Shown here piece by piece: positions 1 to 8,462 of a stretch of DNA of 27,892 bases. The DNA lies in assembly GCA_027485405.1 (NCBI GenBank), contig JAIXRB010000112.1, forward strand, positions 1 to 27,892, written 5' to 3'. How positions within the stretch are numbered: position 1 is the first letter of the stretch; every line of letters starts with the position of its first letter. The position numbers and the translations under genes were made by a program. The stretch comes from Leptospiraceae bacterium. GTDB taxonomy: Bacteria > Spirochaetota > Leptospiria > Leptospirales > Leptospiraceae. Under the pieces are notes generated by a model, which was not told where the DNA came from, ran no database searches, and was given only the letters and a program-made list of their open reading frames with translations.

Positions 1-210
1 ACAGGATTGCATCTCGACGACCACAGTGAAACCGTTGGGCCGATGGCGTCCGAACTCTCTGTCTTTGTGACAAACGTGTGCGAGCATCCGCACCTTCCAA
101 GCGTCAGCAGGCCAATACTCCTCAGCCCGTCCAGGACACTCGCACCTAAGCTTCAACGTATCACAAACAAGTTCCACAAAGACATCGTAGTTCTTAGGAT
201 TGGAAAGAAC
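1..210 (-). other. Non-GyrA, GC-rich segment fused in frame to gyrA at the window edge
   Basis: After the GyrA stretch GGIIAIGLREGDQLIEV the minus-strand frame continues as LSNPKNYDVF and then a cysteine/tryptophan-rich stretch containing CECPGRAEEYWPADAWKVRM. GyrA family members normally continue here with a pinwheel blade of the form ...I..VT..G...RF. GC is about 54% over positions 1-180 against ~40% elsewhere. The other two minus frames contain stops soon after the junction, so a simple frameshift does not restore GyrA. Possible explanations are a chimeric contig end, an insertion or an unusual rearrangement. I do not recognise the protein segment. The exact junction is uncertain (about 160-215). 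Confidence 0.6.
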
Positions 211-2277
211 TTCGATCAATTGGTCTCCTTCTCGTAAGCCAATTGCGATGATTCCGCCTTTCTTTGTGTTTGAGAACTCATTGAGTAAGATTTTTTTAAT
301 AAAACCATCCTGCGTTGCCATCAATAGTGCTGAATCGTCAAATTCGCGGAAAGCAAAGAGTGAAGTAATGTTTTCACCTTCGTTCAATTGTATGATTCCG
401 CGTAAGGATTTTCCGCGAGCTTCTTTGGTTGCTATGGGAATTTCATATGTTTTCAACAAAAAGGCACGACCTCGATTGGAAAACAACATGATATGATCAT
501 GGGTCATAGCTGTTGTTAGTTTTTTTATGAAGTCTTCTCGTTTTGAAGAAATTCCTTGTATTCCTTTGCCACCCCGCTTTTGTTTTCGGAAGGTATCTAG
601 CGGAAGACGCTTGATGTACATGTCTTCTGTGATTTGGACGACAACTTCTTCATCAGCAATCAAATCTTCCGCATTGAAAGCTGAAGATTCTACACTTTCC
701 AAACTAATTTCCGTTGTGCGAGTTGAACCAAAATTGTCCTGAACTTCTTTAAGTTCGGAACAGACGATGCTTTTGACTCGATCAGGCTTAGCTAAAATGT
801 CTTCTAGATCTAGAATCAACGCTCGGACTTGTTCTAGTTCTTCTATGATTTTTTGAACTTCTAGAGACGTGAGTCTTTGTAGTCTCATTTCCAAAATGGC
901 ATCTGCTTGCACTTCAGACAAACCAAAGGTGGAAATCAAACCAGCTTGGGCCTGCCTTGGATCTTTAGATGCTCGAATGATTCGAATCACTTCATCGATG
1001 TTATCTAAAGCAATCTTCAAACCTTCTAAAATGTGGGCTCGTTTCTTTGCTTTTTCTAAATCAAACTCGGTTCGTAGAATTACAACTTCGGTTCGATGCT
1101 TTGCATACGAAACCAGTATGTCTTTTAGAGGAAAGATTCGAGGTTTGTTGTCTAAAATAGCAAGCATAGTGATTCCATAGCTCACTTGCAACTGCGTTAG
1201 CTTGTATAACTGGTTGAGTATTACCTGTGCATTTGCATCTTTTTTAATAAAAATCTCAACTCGAATTCCTTTGCGGTCTGAGAGGTCTAAAATCTCGGAA
1301 ATTCCCTCAATGACTTTGTCATTTACTAGATCTCCAATTTTTTCGAGTAAATGGCGTTTGTTTACTTGGTAAGGAATCTCGGTGATAACAATGATCTCGC
1401 GACCCTTGCTGTTCTCGGTAATTTCTACTTTGGACCGAATGCGAATGGATCCCCGACCTGTCGAATATGCTTGGTAGATTCCCTCGGAACCAATGATAAT
1501 TCCTCCAGTAGGGAAATCAGGACCTGGTAGGATTTTTAAAAGTTCATACAATGAGATGTCTGGATTTTGTATGGTGGCGATGACTGCGGCTATGGATTCT
1601 TTTAGGTTGTGCGGCGGAATGTTTGTCGCCATACCAACAGCAATTCCAGAAGACCCATTGACCAAAATGTTTGGAAAATTAGCAGGTAAAACATCTGGTT
1701 GCTGTTTCGTATCGTCAAAGTTTGGCGAGAATTTTACAGTGTTCTTTTCTATATCGCGCAAAAGTTCTTCGGAAAGCTTGGTCAATCGTGCTTCGGTGTA
1801 TCGATAAGCGGCGGCGTTGTCCCCATCCACCGAACCAAAGTTTCCTTGTCCATCGATCAAAGGTTCGCGCATGGAAAAGGTTTGCACCATCCGCACCATG
1901 GTATCGTAAACTGCTGTATCACCGTGTGGGTGGTAGTTACCAATGACTTCCCCGACTATCTTTGCGGATTTGACGTAAGGACGGTCGCTTCTCCAAGCCC
2001 TTTCGTTCATGGCATGCAGAATTCGTCTATGGACAGGTTTTAATCCGTCTCTTACATCAGGCAATGCCCGACCGACAATTACGCTCATCGCGTAATCTAG
2101 GTAGGCTTCTTTCATTTGGTCTTCGATCTCTACTGGGATAACTCGGATACCGGCTTTTAAGGCACCTGCCACATCGGGACGTCCAGCAACGTTTAGTGTA
2201 AGAGTCTTAGTAGATTGCGTTTCCCGTTCTGGAGTTTCTGGTAATTCTTTGATTTCGTTTTGTTCGTTTTCGTTCAT
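1..2277 (-). CDS. gyrA: DNA gyrase subunit A (partial, runs off left edge; aberrant end)
   Basis: This is the catalytic subunit of DNA gyrase, which cuts and passes duplex DNA to introduce negative supercoils as an A2B2 complex with GyrB. Reading the minus strand from ATG at 2275-2277 gives a ~40-residue leader and then the GyrA core, including YLDYAMSVIVGRALPDVRDG. The quinolone-pocket motif is HPHGDTAVYD, with Thr121 at the position of E. coli Ser83. The catalytic tyrosine is Tyr160 in AAAYRYTEAR. The C-terminal beta-pinwheel follows, with a GyrA-box-like QKRGGKGI. It starts 16 bases after the gyrB stop, so the two are probably co-transcribed. From about residue 688 (position ~215 leftward) the frame remains open but no longer resembles GyrA, and the DNA becomes GC-rich; see the separate entry. 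Identity of the first ~680 residues is certain. Confidence 0.96.
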   Translation of the reverse strand, partial: MNENEQNEIKELPETPERETQSTKTLTLNVAGRPDVAGALKAGIRVIPVEIEDQMKEAYLDYAMSVIVGRALPDVRDGLKPVHRRILHAMNERAWRSDRPYVKSAKIVGEVIGNYHPHGDTAVYDTMVRMVQTFSMREPLIDGQGNFGSVDGDNAAAYRYTEARLTKLSEELLRDIEKNTVKFSPNFDDTKQQPDVLPANFPNILVNGSSGIAVGMATNIPPHNLKESIAAVIATIQNPDISLYELLKILPGPDFPTGGIIIGSEGIYQAYSTGRGSIRIRSKVEITENSKGREIIVITEIPYQVNKRHLLEKIGDLVNDKVIEGISEILDLSDRKGIRVEIFIKKDANAQVILNQLYKLTQLQVSYGITMLAILDNKPRIFPLKDILVSYAKHRTEVVILRTEFDLEKAKKRAHILEGLKIALDNIDEVIRIIRASKDPRQAQAGLISTFGLSEVQADAILEMRLQRLTSLEVQKIIEELEQVRALILDLEDILAKPDRVKSIVCSELKEVQDNFGSTRTTEISLESVESSAFNAEDLIADEEVVVQITEDMYIKRLPLDTFRKQKRGGKGIQGISSKREDFIKKLTTAMTHDHIMLFSNRGRAFLLKTYEIPIATKEARGKSLRGIIQLNEGENITSLFAFREFDDSALLMATQDGFIKKILLNEFSNTKKGGIIAIGLREGDQLIEVLSNPKNYDVFVELVCDTLKLRCECPGRAEEYWPADAWKVRMLAHVCHKDREFGRHRPNGFTVVVEMQSC

Positions 2278-2293
2278 ATTGATTGAGTTCCAG

Positions 2294-4210
2294 TTACAGA
2301 TCTAAATTGGCGACCTTGTAAGAATTGTGCTCTATAAATCTTCTTCTAGGAGAAACTTCGTCTCCCATTAGAATGTTGAAAGTGTCTTCTGCTTCCACAA
2401 AGTCAGCTAACTTAACCTGTAGCATAACTCGGTTGGTGGGATCCATAGTTGTATCCCAAAGCTGTTCAGGATTCATCTCACCTAATCCCTTGTACCGTTG
2501 TATAACTACTTTGTCGTTAGGTCTTTGTTTTAAGATTTCTTCCTTTTCTCTGTCGGAATAAACGTAGATGGCTTCTCTTCCGAACTTCAATTGATAAAGA
2601 GGAGGTTGAGCCACAAACAGACATCCCCTCTCGATGATTTGTTTCATATGCCTAAAAAAGAATGTTAAAAGCAAAGTGCGAATGTGAGAACCATCCACAT
2701 CGGCATCTGTCATAATAACGATTTTGCGATATCGCAATTTTTCGATATTGAATTCGTCTTCTCCAATGCTTGTGCCCATTGCCGAAATCAAAGTTCTGAT
2801 TTCTTCATTGCTTAGAATCTTATCTAGCCTTGCCTTTTCTACGTTTAGAATCTTTCCTTTTAAAGGCAGAATTGCTTGGATATTTCGATCTCTTCCTTGT
2901 TTAGCGGATCCACCGGCGGAATCACCCTCGACCAGGAAAAGCTCACACTTGTTTGGATCTCTCTCGGAACAGTCGGCAAGCTTGCCTGGAAGTCCACCAC
3001 CCTCTAGGACAGTTTTTCTGCGAGTGAGGTCTCTTGCCTTTCTCGCGGCTTCTCTTGCTTTTGAGGCTAGAATACATTTTTCTAAGATCTTTTTGATTAC
3101 GGACGGATTTTCTTCGAAGAACCTTGTAAAACCGTCACCGCAAATGGTTTGCATAAGACCTTTTACTTCAGCGTTTACAAGCTTTTCCTTGGTTTGGGAG
3201 TTGAATTGAGGTTGAGGAATCTTAACGGAAATAACCGCAGAGAGTCCTTCCTTGACATCCTCACCTTGTAAACCTAGTGGCTGTTTTTTGAAGAGATTGG
3301 CATCTTTTTTAAGTTGATCGTTTAATGTTCGAGTTAATGCTGTGCGGAAACCTTCTAGGTGAGTTCCGCCTAAGTTGTTATTTATCGCATTTGTAAAACA
3401 AAAAACAGACTCTGAATAGGTATCACAGTACTGAACTGCGATTTCAGCTAAAACATTCTCTTTTTCTCCAGTGAAATGCAAAACTTTATGCAGAGGATGT
3501 TTTGATTCTGTCATGTATTCCACAAAAGAAACAATACCACCATCAAACTTAAATTCGTTCTTTGCTACATCAGCTTTCCTCAGGTCCTCAATTCGAATAA
3601 ATAGACCTTTGTTTAAAAATGCAATTTCACGGAACCTGGCGGACAAAGTGTCGAAAAGGAATTCTGTTGTAGTGAAAATGGAGGCATCGGGTTTAAACCG
3701 AACAATTGTTCCTCTGTGAGTTGTGTCACCGATTACCTTTACATCTTCAACGGGTATTCCTGTTTGGTACTTTTGGTAATGGATTTTTCCGTTTTGATGT
3801 ACTTCAACTTCTAAATATTCCGAAAGTGCGTTGACTACCGATACCCCAACACCATGAAGTCCACCTGATACCTTGTAGGCGTCGTTCTCAAATTTACCAC
3901 CAGCGTGCAAAATGGTAAGAACTACTTCGATCGTAGACTTACCTTTGTCAGGGTGAATGTCTGTCGGGATACCACGACCGTTGTCTTTGACTTGGATGAT
4001 ATTGTTAGGTAAAATGGAAACAGAGACTTCGTTGCAATGGCCAGCCATTGCTTCGTCCACAGAGTTATCTACAACTTCATAGACCATTTTATGGAGGCCA
4101 GATTCGTCCTGGGTGCCGATGTACATCCCTGGTCGTTTGCGAACCGCTTCTAGGCCTTCTAGGATCTTAATTTTCGAGCCTGTGTATTGGTTGGAGGAGG
4201 TTTCAGTCAT
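2294..4210 (-). CDS. gyrB: DNA gyrase subunit B
   Basis: This is the ATPase subunit of DNA gyrase. The 638-residue product is full length for the short GyrB class. The GHKL ATPase domain comes first, with EVVDNSVDEA at about 45-54, DNGRGIP at 76-82 and GGLHGVGVSVVNALS at 116-130. A transducer domain follows, then the TOPRIM domain with EGDSAGG at 428-434 and DADVDG at 502-507, which supply the acidic metal-binding residues. The C-terminal tail carries RYKGLGEMNPEQLW. The start is ATG at 4208-4210. No strong Shine-Dalgarno is visible, and 69 bases separate it from the DUF721 stop. gyrA follows 16 bases downstream on the same strand, so the two subunits are probably made from one message. Confidence 0.98.
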   Translation of the reverse strand: MTETSSNQYTGSKIKILEGLEAVRKRPGMYIGTQDESGLHKMVYEVVDNSVDEAMAGHCNEVSVSILPNNIIQVKDNGRGIPTDIHPDKGKSTIEVVLTILHAGGKFENDAYKVSGGLHGVGVSVVNALSEYLEVEVHQNGKIHYQKYQTGIPVEDVKVIGDTTHRGTIVRFKPDASIFTTTEFLFDTLSARFREIAFLNKGLFIRIEDLRKADVAKNEFKFDGGIVSFVEYMTESKHPLHKVLHFTGEKENVLAEIAVQYCDTYSESVFCFTNAINNNLGGTHLEGFRTALTRTLNDQLKKDANLFKKQPLGLQGEDVKEGLSAVISVKIPQPQFNSQTKEKLVNAEVKGLMQTICGDGFTRFFEENPSVIKKILEKCILASKAREAARKARDLTRRKTVLEGGGLPGKLADCSERDPNKCELFLVEGDSAGGSAKQGRDRNIQAILPLKGKILNVEKARLDKILSNEEIRTLISAMGTSIGEDEFNIEKLRYRKIVIMTDADVDGSHIRTLLLTFFFRHMKQIIERGCLFVAQPPLYQLKFGREAIYVYSDREKEEILKQRPNDKVVIQRYKGLGEMNPEQLWDTTMDPTNRVMLQVKLADFVEAEDTFNILMGDEVSPRRRFIEHNSYKVANLDL

Positions 4211-4279
4211 TGTTTTATACGCCTATAAGGAGCATCTCAGGGCATAGGCAAGGGAGCAAGTGAAATCGCTAGAATTGGG

Positions 4280-4603
4280 CTAGGAAACCCTGTAATTTGC
4301 CAATTTGCCGGTCTCAAGATGGATTTTTTCGATCTTTTTTGGCAATGCCAAAGTGTGCATTTTTTGGATCCAATTTTGCTTTTGAAAATCGATTTCTTGG
4401 CTGATCAGAGAGTGCTCTGTTACCACTGTGAGGGTGGATTCTGTCAAAAAAATTGGTCTGCATTTTTGGTACAAAACCTCGCCAGCTATATCCATCCAAT
4501 GCGCTTCTAGAATCTTGATCGTTTGAAGCATTGCAATTTCATTCCAATCTAGATTCAGATTAGAGAAAACCTTTGTTAAATCGGAATCGCTTAGTTTTTT
4601 CAT
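4280..4603 (-). CDS. DUF721 / DciA-like protein
   Basis: This small basic protein (107 residues) lies between recF and gyrB, the usual place of the DUF721 gene in spirochaetes and actinobacteria. DciA, the best-studied DUF721 protein, loads the replicative helicase DnaB in bacteria lacking DnaC/DnaI. Visible features are W-x-DIAG-x-VLYQKCRPIF in the N-terminal half and a short KH-like beta/alpha core with LTVVTEHSLISQEI. I chose ATG at 4601-4603 because it overlaps the recF TGA as ATGA and is preceded by GAAAGAGG, arguing for translational coupling. A TTG 12 bases upstream is possible but would lie within the recF end. The function is inferred from family and context; the helicase-loader role is not proven here. 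Confidence 0.85.
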   Translation of the reverse strand: MKKLSDSDLTKVFSNLNLDWNEIAMLQTIKILEAHWMDIAGEVLYQKCRPIFLTESTLTVVTEHSLISQEIDFQKQNWIQKMHTLALPKKIEKIHLETGKLANYRVS

Positions 4604-5700
4604 TCCTCTTTCCAACTAGCAACCTTTCCAGAATGAACTAGATAAATTTCTTTCTCGATGGGAAGAGTTCCAATATAATCCTGCATTCCATCTAGATCTG
4701 TCGTGGTGAAAAAAGCCTGGCCACACTGAGTGATTAAGTTAACGAAGTATTCTCTGCGTTTGACGTCAAGTTCTCGAATGATATCATCAATTAACAAAAC
4801 GGGCATTTCTCCAGTAATATCTGTTATCATTTGAAAGGTGCCAGTTTTTAGAGCTATGACAGCGCTTCTTTTTTGGCCTTGGGACCCAAAACTGCTTAGA
4901 TCCTTGTCTTCAAAACCGATCGGGATTTTGTCTCGGTGAATTCCATTGGAAGTATAGCCTAGCGCCAAATCTCTTTTTATATTATCCTTTAGTTTTTGTG
5001 AGAACATTTCCTTTGAATCACAATTAGGATCGTATTTGATATCAAAATCATCTTTGTCTTGGCTCAAACTCATTAGGTTTTTTTTAAAGTATTCGTTTAA
5101 CTTAAGTATGTATTCCCTTCGCTTTGAAAGGATTTGGCTAGCTCTTTCGATCAAAGGTTCATTCCAAAGTGTTACTTCATCTATTGATGAATTTTGCTTA
5201 AGAGCCGCATTTCTTTGTTTTAAGAGTCTGTTGTATTCTAATAGGTTTTCTAAGTATTGTCTGTCTAGTGATGATATAAATGAATCTACAAACTTTCTTC
5301 TCTCTTCGTTTCCAAAATCAATGATTTGTAAGTCGGGAGGGGAAAAGATAACACATTTGAAAATTCCAAACATATCAGCCTTTTTTTTAATCAATTCACC
5401 GTTTACTTTGATTTTGCGTCTTTTTTGAGGGTAGAGTTCAAATCCGAATTCCAGTGTGTTTTCTTCGCCACCTGATTCGTAGTCAGCCTTGAGAAAAAGA
5501 AAGTCGGATTTCCATTTTACCAATTGGTCGTCGTCAGACTCTCTAAAACTCTTCAAATGAGATAAAAGAGATATGGATTCTAAAATGTTTGTCTTACCTT
5601 CTCCATTGTTTCCAATGAAGAAAATAAGGCGTGAAGAAAAGCTAAGTTCAGTTTGAGAATGGTTTCTAAAGTTACTGACTTTTAGCTTTTTTAGAAACAT
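4600..5700 (-). CDS. recF: DNA replication and repair protein RecF
   Basis: RecF is an SMC-like ATPase that binds gapped DNA and helps RecO/RecR load RecA at stalled forks. The product has 366 residues, normal for the family. Walker A is GNNGEGKTN at 30-38. The ABC signature-like segment FGSQGQKRSA lies at 271-280, and Walker B is VLLIDD at 301-306, followed by the D-loop region RELD. The N-terminal FLKKLKVSNFRNH is typical. Its ATG shares one base with the dnaN stop (TAATG), and its own stop overlaps the start of the DUF721 gene, so dnaN-recF-DUF721 reads as one translationally coupled block. Confidence 0.97.
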   Translation of the reverse strand: MFLKKLKVSNFRNHSQTELSFSSRLIFFIGNNGEGKTNILESISLLSHLKSFRESDDDQLVKWKSDFLFLKADYESGGEENTLEFGFELYPQKRRKIKVNGELIKKKADMFGIFKCVIFSPPDLQIIDFGNEERRKFVDSFISSLDRQYLENLLEYNRLLKQRNAALKQNSSIDEVTLWNEPLIERASQILSKRREYILKLNEYFKKNLMSLSQDKDDFDIKYDPNCDSKEMFSQKLKDNIKRDLALGYTSNGIHRDKIPIGFEDKDLSSFGSQGQKRSAVIALKTGTFQMITDITGEMPVLLIDDIIRELDVKRREYFVNLITQCGQAFFTTTDLDGMQDYIGTLPIEKEIYLVHSGKVASWKEE

Positions 5701-6818
5701 TAAAGCTTCATAGGCATAATCACAGAAACAAAGTCACTATCTGAAGGATCCTTAAACAGAACGGGAGAGTTTGAAGTAGAGAATTCCAGAATGATCTCAG
5801 GATCATCTACACTTTTAACTACATCACTTAAATAATCACCTTTAAAGGCAATGGCAACTGTTTCCCCATCGTATTCGATAGGTGCATTGTGATTGTACTG
5901 CATGGTTCCTGGATTAGAAGAACTGATATTAAGTGAGTTTTTTGAAAAAGTAAACCGAATCTGTTTAGAAGGTTCTTCAGCAGAAATCAATGCTTGTTTT
6001 AAATACATTTGTAAATCTGAACGAACAAGTCTTACCGAATGACTGTTTTGTTTTGGAATCACTTGCTCGTAGTCAGGAAACGTACCTTCAATTAATTTAA
6101 AGAGAAGTTCTACGTTTCCGGAAGACGCATACAATTGTTCGTCTATGAATCCAATTCTAGCTGATTCTTTTCCATCCATCATTTTGATCATTTCTTTGAT
6201 CGCCTTGTGGGGAATGATCACTCCATTCTTAAAAGGAAACTCATGTGGAAACTTACGAATGATTTTTGATAACCTTCGACCGTCAGTGCCCACAACTTCT
6301 AAATCATTTCCATTTGGTTTTAGAAATAGTCCATTGAACACAAATCTGGTTTCTTCGACAGCCATTGCATAACTAGTCTTTCGAAACATGTCTCGCATAG
6401 TTTGGCAAGGAAATTCTATAGTTTTGGATTCGTTGATAGCTGGAATGGTTTTGATTTCGTCTGAGTCCATTCCATTGATTTTAAAATTGGTATCAACTTT
6501 TCCGTTTGCATCTGTTATAACTGTTTCGGAAGAATCGCTGTTTGTGTTTCTCGTTAAAAGGGCTGATTCAAAGTTTAGGTTTTTAAAGATGTTGCTTAAC
6601 TGTTTAGCTGGAAGGTAAGAAACTCCGCCTTCACCTATGTTTGCAGGTATAGAAGTTTTGATGGCGATTTCCATATCTGTTGCGGATACGGCAACTGTTT
6701 GGTTATTGATTTCCATTTTTATATTGGAAAGAGCAGACTTTACTTCCCTATGTACGATGACTCCTTCCACAGCTTGGATGGCTTTTAGGAATTCTTGAGT
6801 ATGGACAGTGAATTTCAT
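5700..6818 (-). CDS. dnaN: DNA polymerase III beta subunit (sliding clamp)
   Basis: This is the ring-shaped processivity clamp that tethers DNA polymerase III and also binds DnaA-inactivation, mismatch-repair and ligase partners. It has 372 residues, with the three repeated clamp folds expected for the family. Recognisable segments are MKFTVHTQEFLKAIQAVEGV at the start, VVGTDGRRLSKI in the middle domain and VSVIMPMKL at the C terminus, the last closely resembling the usual ...MPMRL ending of bacterial clamps. ATG at 6816-6818 is preceded by a purine-rich AGAGAGAAGAAAG. A promoter with a perfect -35 lies in the gap towards dnaA (6852-6879). recF begins at its stop codon. Confidence 0.97.
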   Translation of the reverse strand: MKFTVHTQEFLKAIQAVEGVIVHREVKSALSNIKMEINNQTVAVSATDMEIAIKTSIPANIGEGGVSYLPAKQLSNIFKNLNFESALLTRNTNSDSSETVITDANGKVDTNFKINGMDSDEIKTIPAINESKTIEFPCQTMRDMFRKTSYAMAVEETRFVFNGLFLKPNGNDLEVVGTDGRRLSKIIRKFPHEFPFKNGVIIPHKAIKEMIKMMDGKESARIGFIDEQLYASSGNVELLFKLIEGTFPDYEQVIPKQNSHSVRLVRSDLQMYLKQALISAEEPSKQIRFTFSKNSLNISSSNPGTMQYNHNAPIEYDGETVAIAFKGDYLSDVVKSVDDPEIILEFSTSNSPVLFKDPSDSDFVSVIMPMKL

Positions 6819-6851
6819 CTTTCTTCTCTCTTGTATATGTACTATATACTT

Positions 6852-6879
6852 ATTATGTCGTTTTAGTTGGTATTGTCAA
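6852..6879 (-). promoter_or_regulatory. dnaN promoter (TTGACA-16-CATAAT)
   Basis: Read on the minus strand, TTGACA (6879-6874) is a perfect -35 element. It is followed after 16 bases by CATAAT (6857-6852), five of six matching the -10 consensus. Transcription would start roughly 27 bases before the dnaN ATG. The best DnaA-box match (6882-6890) lies immediately upstream of the -35, so DnaA could influence this promoter. It is inferred from sequence only. Confidence 0.7.
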
Positions 6880-6881
6880 TT

Positions 6882-6890
6882 TGTGCATAA
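6882..6890 (-). promoter_or_regulatory. DnaA box (TTATGCACA)
   Basis: This is an exact match to the TTATNCACA DnaA-box consensus on the minus strand. It sits directly upstream of the dnaN -35 element. Confidence 0.6.
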
Positions 6891-7036
6891 GCCCATTTTT
6901 CATCAATTTTTATTGGATTATGTCATATCGTAATCTTGTGCATGAATTATGTCTCACAAACAGACTGGATGTGAAAAGTAAAAATGAATCACTTAATGAC
7001 TAACGATTTAGAGTTTATTGAGAGGTTTTAAACAAG

Positions 7037-7045
7037 TTATCAACA
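7037..7045 (+). promoter_or_regulatory. DnaA box-like site (TTATCAACA)
   Basis: This differs by one base from TTATCCACA, on the plus strand, two bases beyond the dnaA stop codon. It is a plausible weaker DnaA site within the proposed origin. Confidence 0.45.
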
Positions 7046-7047
7046 GG

Positions 7048-8373
7048 TTATTGAAACTGCATTTCGGAACGAATTTTGTTCACTAAATTCTGGAATTCCA
7101 CGTCCGTTTCAAGAAGGGCTTCGGTCTTTTTGATGCCATGGATAACGGTTGTGTGATTTACGTTGAAAATTCGTCCGATTTGGGATTTTGGCATTTTCAA
7201 TAGGTCGAACAACAAATACATACAAAGATGGCGAGACTGAATAAAATCGGATTTACGACTTCTTCCTAAAACATCGTTTTTGGGTTTGTTGGTATGTGCG
7301 CAAACGCAATCGATGATTTGGTCGGCGGTAAAAACTATCTTTCTTTTTAACAATGAAAAACGAGCAGAAGCAATTTCCTTGATTTTTTCATCCGAAAGGA
7401 TAAACATTTGGTATGCTTTTTTGTAAAGAACAAGATCGTTTATAACACCAATGAGTGACCTAGCGTCCCCTTGGCACATGTCCGCAAGCCAATCCAAAAT
7501 TTCCCGACTAAATGGAATGTTGTACTGAATCGAAAAAGTACGAAGCAATTCGGATCGTAGGTGTTTGTCGTGGGCTTTTATGTCAGCCTGTAATCCATGA
7601 ACAAATCTAGATTTCAATCGATCGTGAATGGGAAGCTCTGAACTAGGTCTATCAGAAGCTATAACGATCTGTCTTTTGCGTTCGTAGAGATAATTGAACA
7701 AACCAAAGAACTCTTCTTGTGTCTTTTCTGCACTTCCATTTAAAAACTGAACATCATCAAACAACAAAACGTTGTACGATTGGTATTTGATTTTAAAAGA
7801 ATCTAAAGCTGTGCGATTGTTTTGGCGAACCGTGAAGATGAACTCATTTAAAAAAGAAATGCTGTCCACATAACGAACAGTCTTCCAGGGATCCTTTTTT
7901 AAAATAGAATTGCCAATGGCATGTAAAAGATGGGTTTTTCCAACTCCGACAGGCCCAAATAAGTACAAAGGATTGTAAAAGCCTTCTTTTTCTAAGACAC
8001 TTTTTGCGGCAGTGAAGGCAAGTCGATTGGAATCACTGACAATGTAGGACTCGAAAGTGTAATTTGGATTAAGTGAGGACTCATCAAAATTGAATTTGTC
8101 TTCAATCTTCTCTCCGAATTGCATAGAACTTTCTTTTTTGTCGATTAAGAGGATAACTTCGAAAGAATCTCCGAGAACATGAAACGCGGCATCTTTGATA
8201 AAACCAATGTATCGCGTCTCAACATGTCTTTTTATGATCTCAGTGGGGGCAAGAATTGTGATTTGATTGGCTTCTTGTTTGATCCATTGCAAAGGAGAAA
8301 TGAAGCTGTCAAAATACGTAGGAGCAATGCTTTTTGACAGCTCTGAGAGTATGTCTGCCCAAGTTGGATTCAT
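7048..8373 (-). CDS. dnaA: Chromosomal replication initiator DnaA
   Basis: DnaA is the AAA+ initiator that binds DnaA boxes at oriC, melts DNA and recruits the helicase. It has 441 residues. Domain I covers about 1-75, followed by a short linker. The AAA+ domain has Walker A GPVGVGKT at 140-147 and Walker B LLFDD at 203-207. The C-terminal helix-turn-helix domain IV (about 345-441) contains SRHLCMYL and the signature-motif region. The signature is unusual: where most DnaA proteins have FGGRDHTTV, this one reads FNVNHTTV (403-410), one residue shorter and with Asn in place of the base-contacting Asp. The His and Thr contacts are kept. ATG at 8371-8373 has only a weak upstream GGGAAAG. The gap to the RND gene is 89 bases with no clear promoter. 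Confidence 0.97.
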   Translation of the reverse strand: MNPTWADILSELSKSIAPTYFDSFISPLQWIKQEANQITILAPTEIIKRHVETRYIGFIKDAAFHVLGDSFEVILLIDKKESSMQFGEKIEDKFNFDESSLNPNYTFESYIVSDSNRLAFTAAKSVLEKEGFYNPLYLFGPVGVGKTHLLHAIGNSILKKDPWKTVRYVDSISFLNEFIFTVRQNNRTALDSFKIKYQSYNVLLFDDVQFLNGSAEKTQEEFFGLFNYLYERKRQIVIASDRPSSELPIHDRLKSRFVHGLQADIKAHDKHLRSELLRTFSIQYNIPFSREILDWLADMCQGDARSLIGVINDLVLYKKAYQMFILSDEKIKEIASARFSLLKRKIVFTADQIIDCVCAHTNKPKNDVLGRSRKSDFIQSRHLCMYLLFDLLKMPKSQIGRIFNVNHTTVIHGIKKTEALLETDVEFQNLVNKIRSEMQFQ

Positions 8374-8462
8374 TTTCTAAGCTTTCCCACGGAGAATCCA
8401 GAGTTTCCCATGATGGTGAAAAGACAAATTGAAAATCCAAAAAAAACAAGACCATAGATTTA

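Larger units (their letters stand above)
6819..7047. other. Candidate chromosomal origin (oriC) between dnaA and dnaN
   Basis: This 229-base AT-rich gap separates dnaA from dnaN, a classical location of bacterial oriC. It contains TTATGCACA on the minus strand (6882-6890, matches TTATNCACA), a one-mismatch copy TCATGCACA on the minus strand (6937-6945), and TTATCAACA on the plus strand (7037-7045), just after the dnaA stop. Core genes to the left point left (dnaA to gyrA), and those on the right (mnmG to parB) point right, as expected for leading-strand bias around an origin. Few boxes are visible and no dense cluster is present, so confidence is moderate. Confidence 0.6.

Noticed and set aside
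7..237. Plus-strand open frame of 76 codons at the left edge
   Set aside because: It lies opposite the aberrant gyrA end, lacks a ribosome site and is less protein-like than the minus frame; treated as a shadow.
1..240. Frameshift as the cause of the strange gyrA end
   Set aside because: The other two minus-strand frames contain stop codons soon after the junction and show no GyrA-like residues.
4314..4510. Overlapping open frames on both strands inside the DUF721 gene
   Set aside because: They are contained in the coupled DUF721 frame and lack any start signal; shadows.
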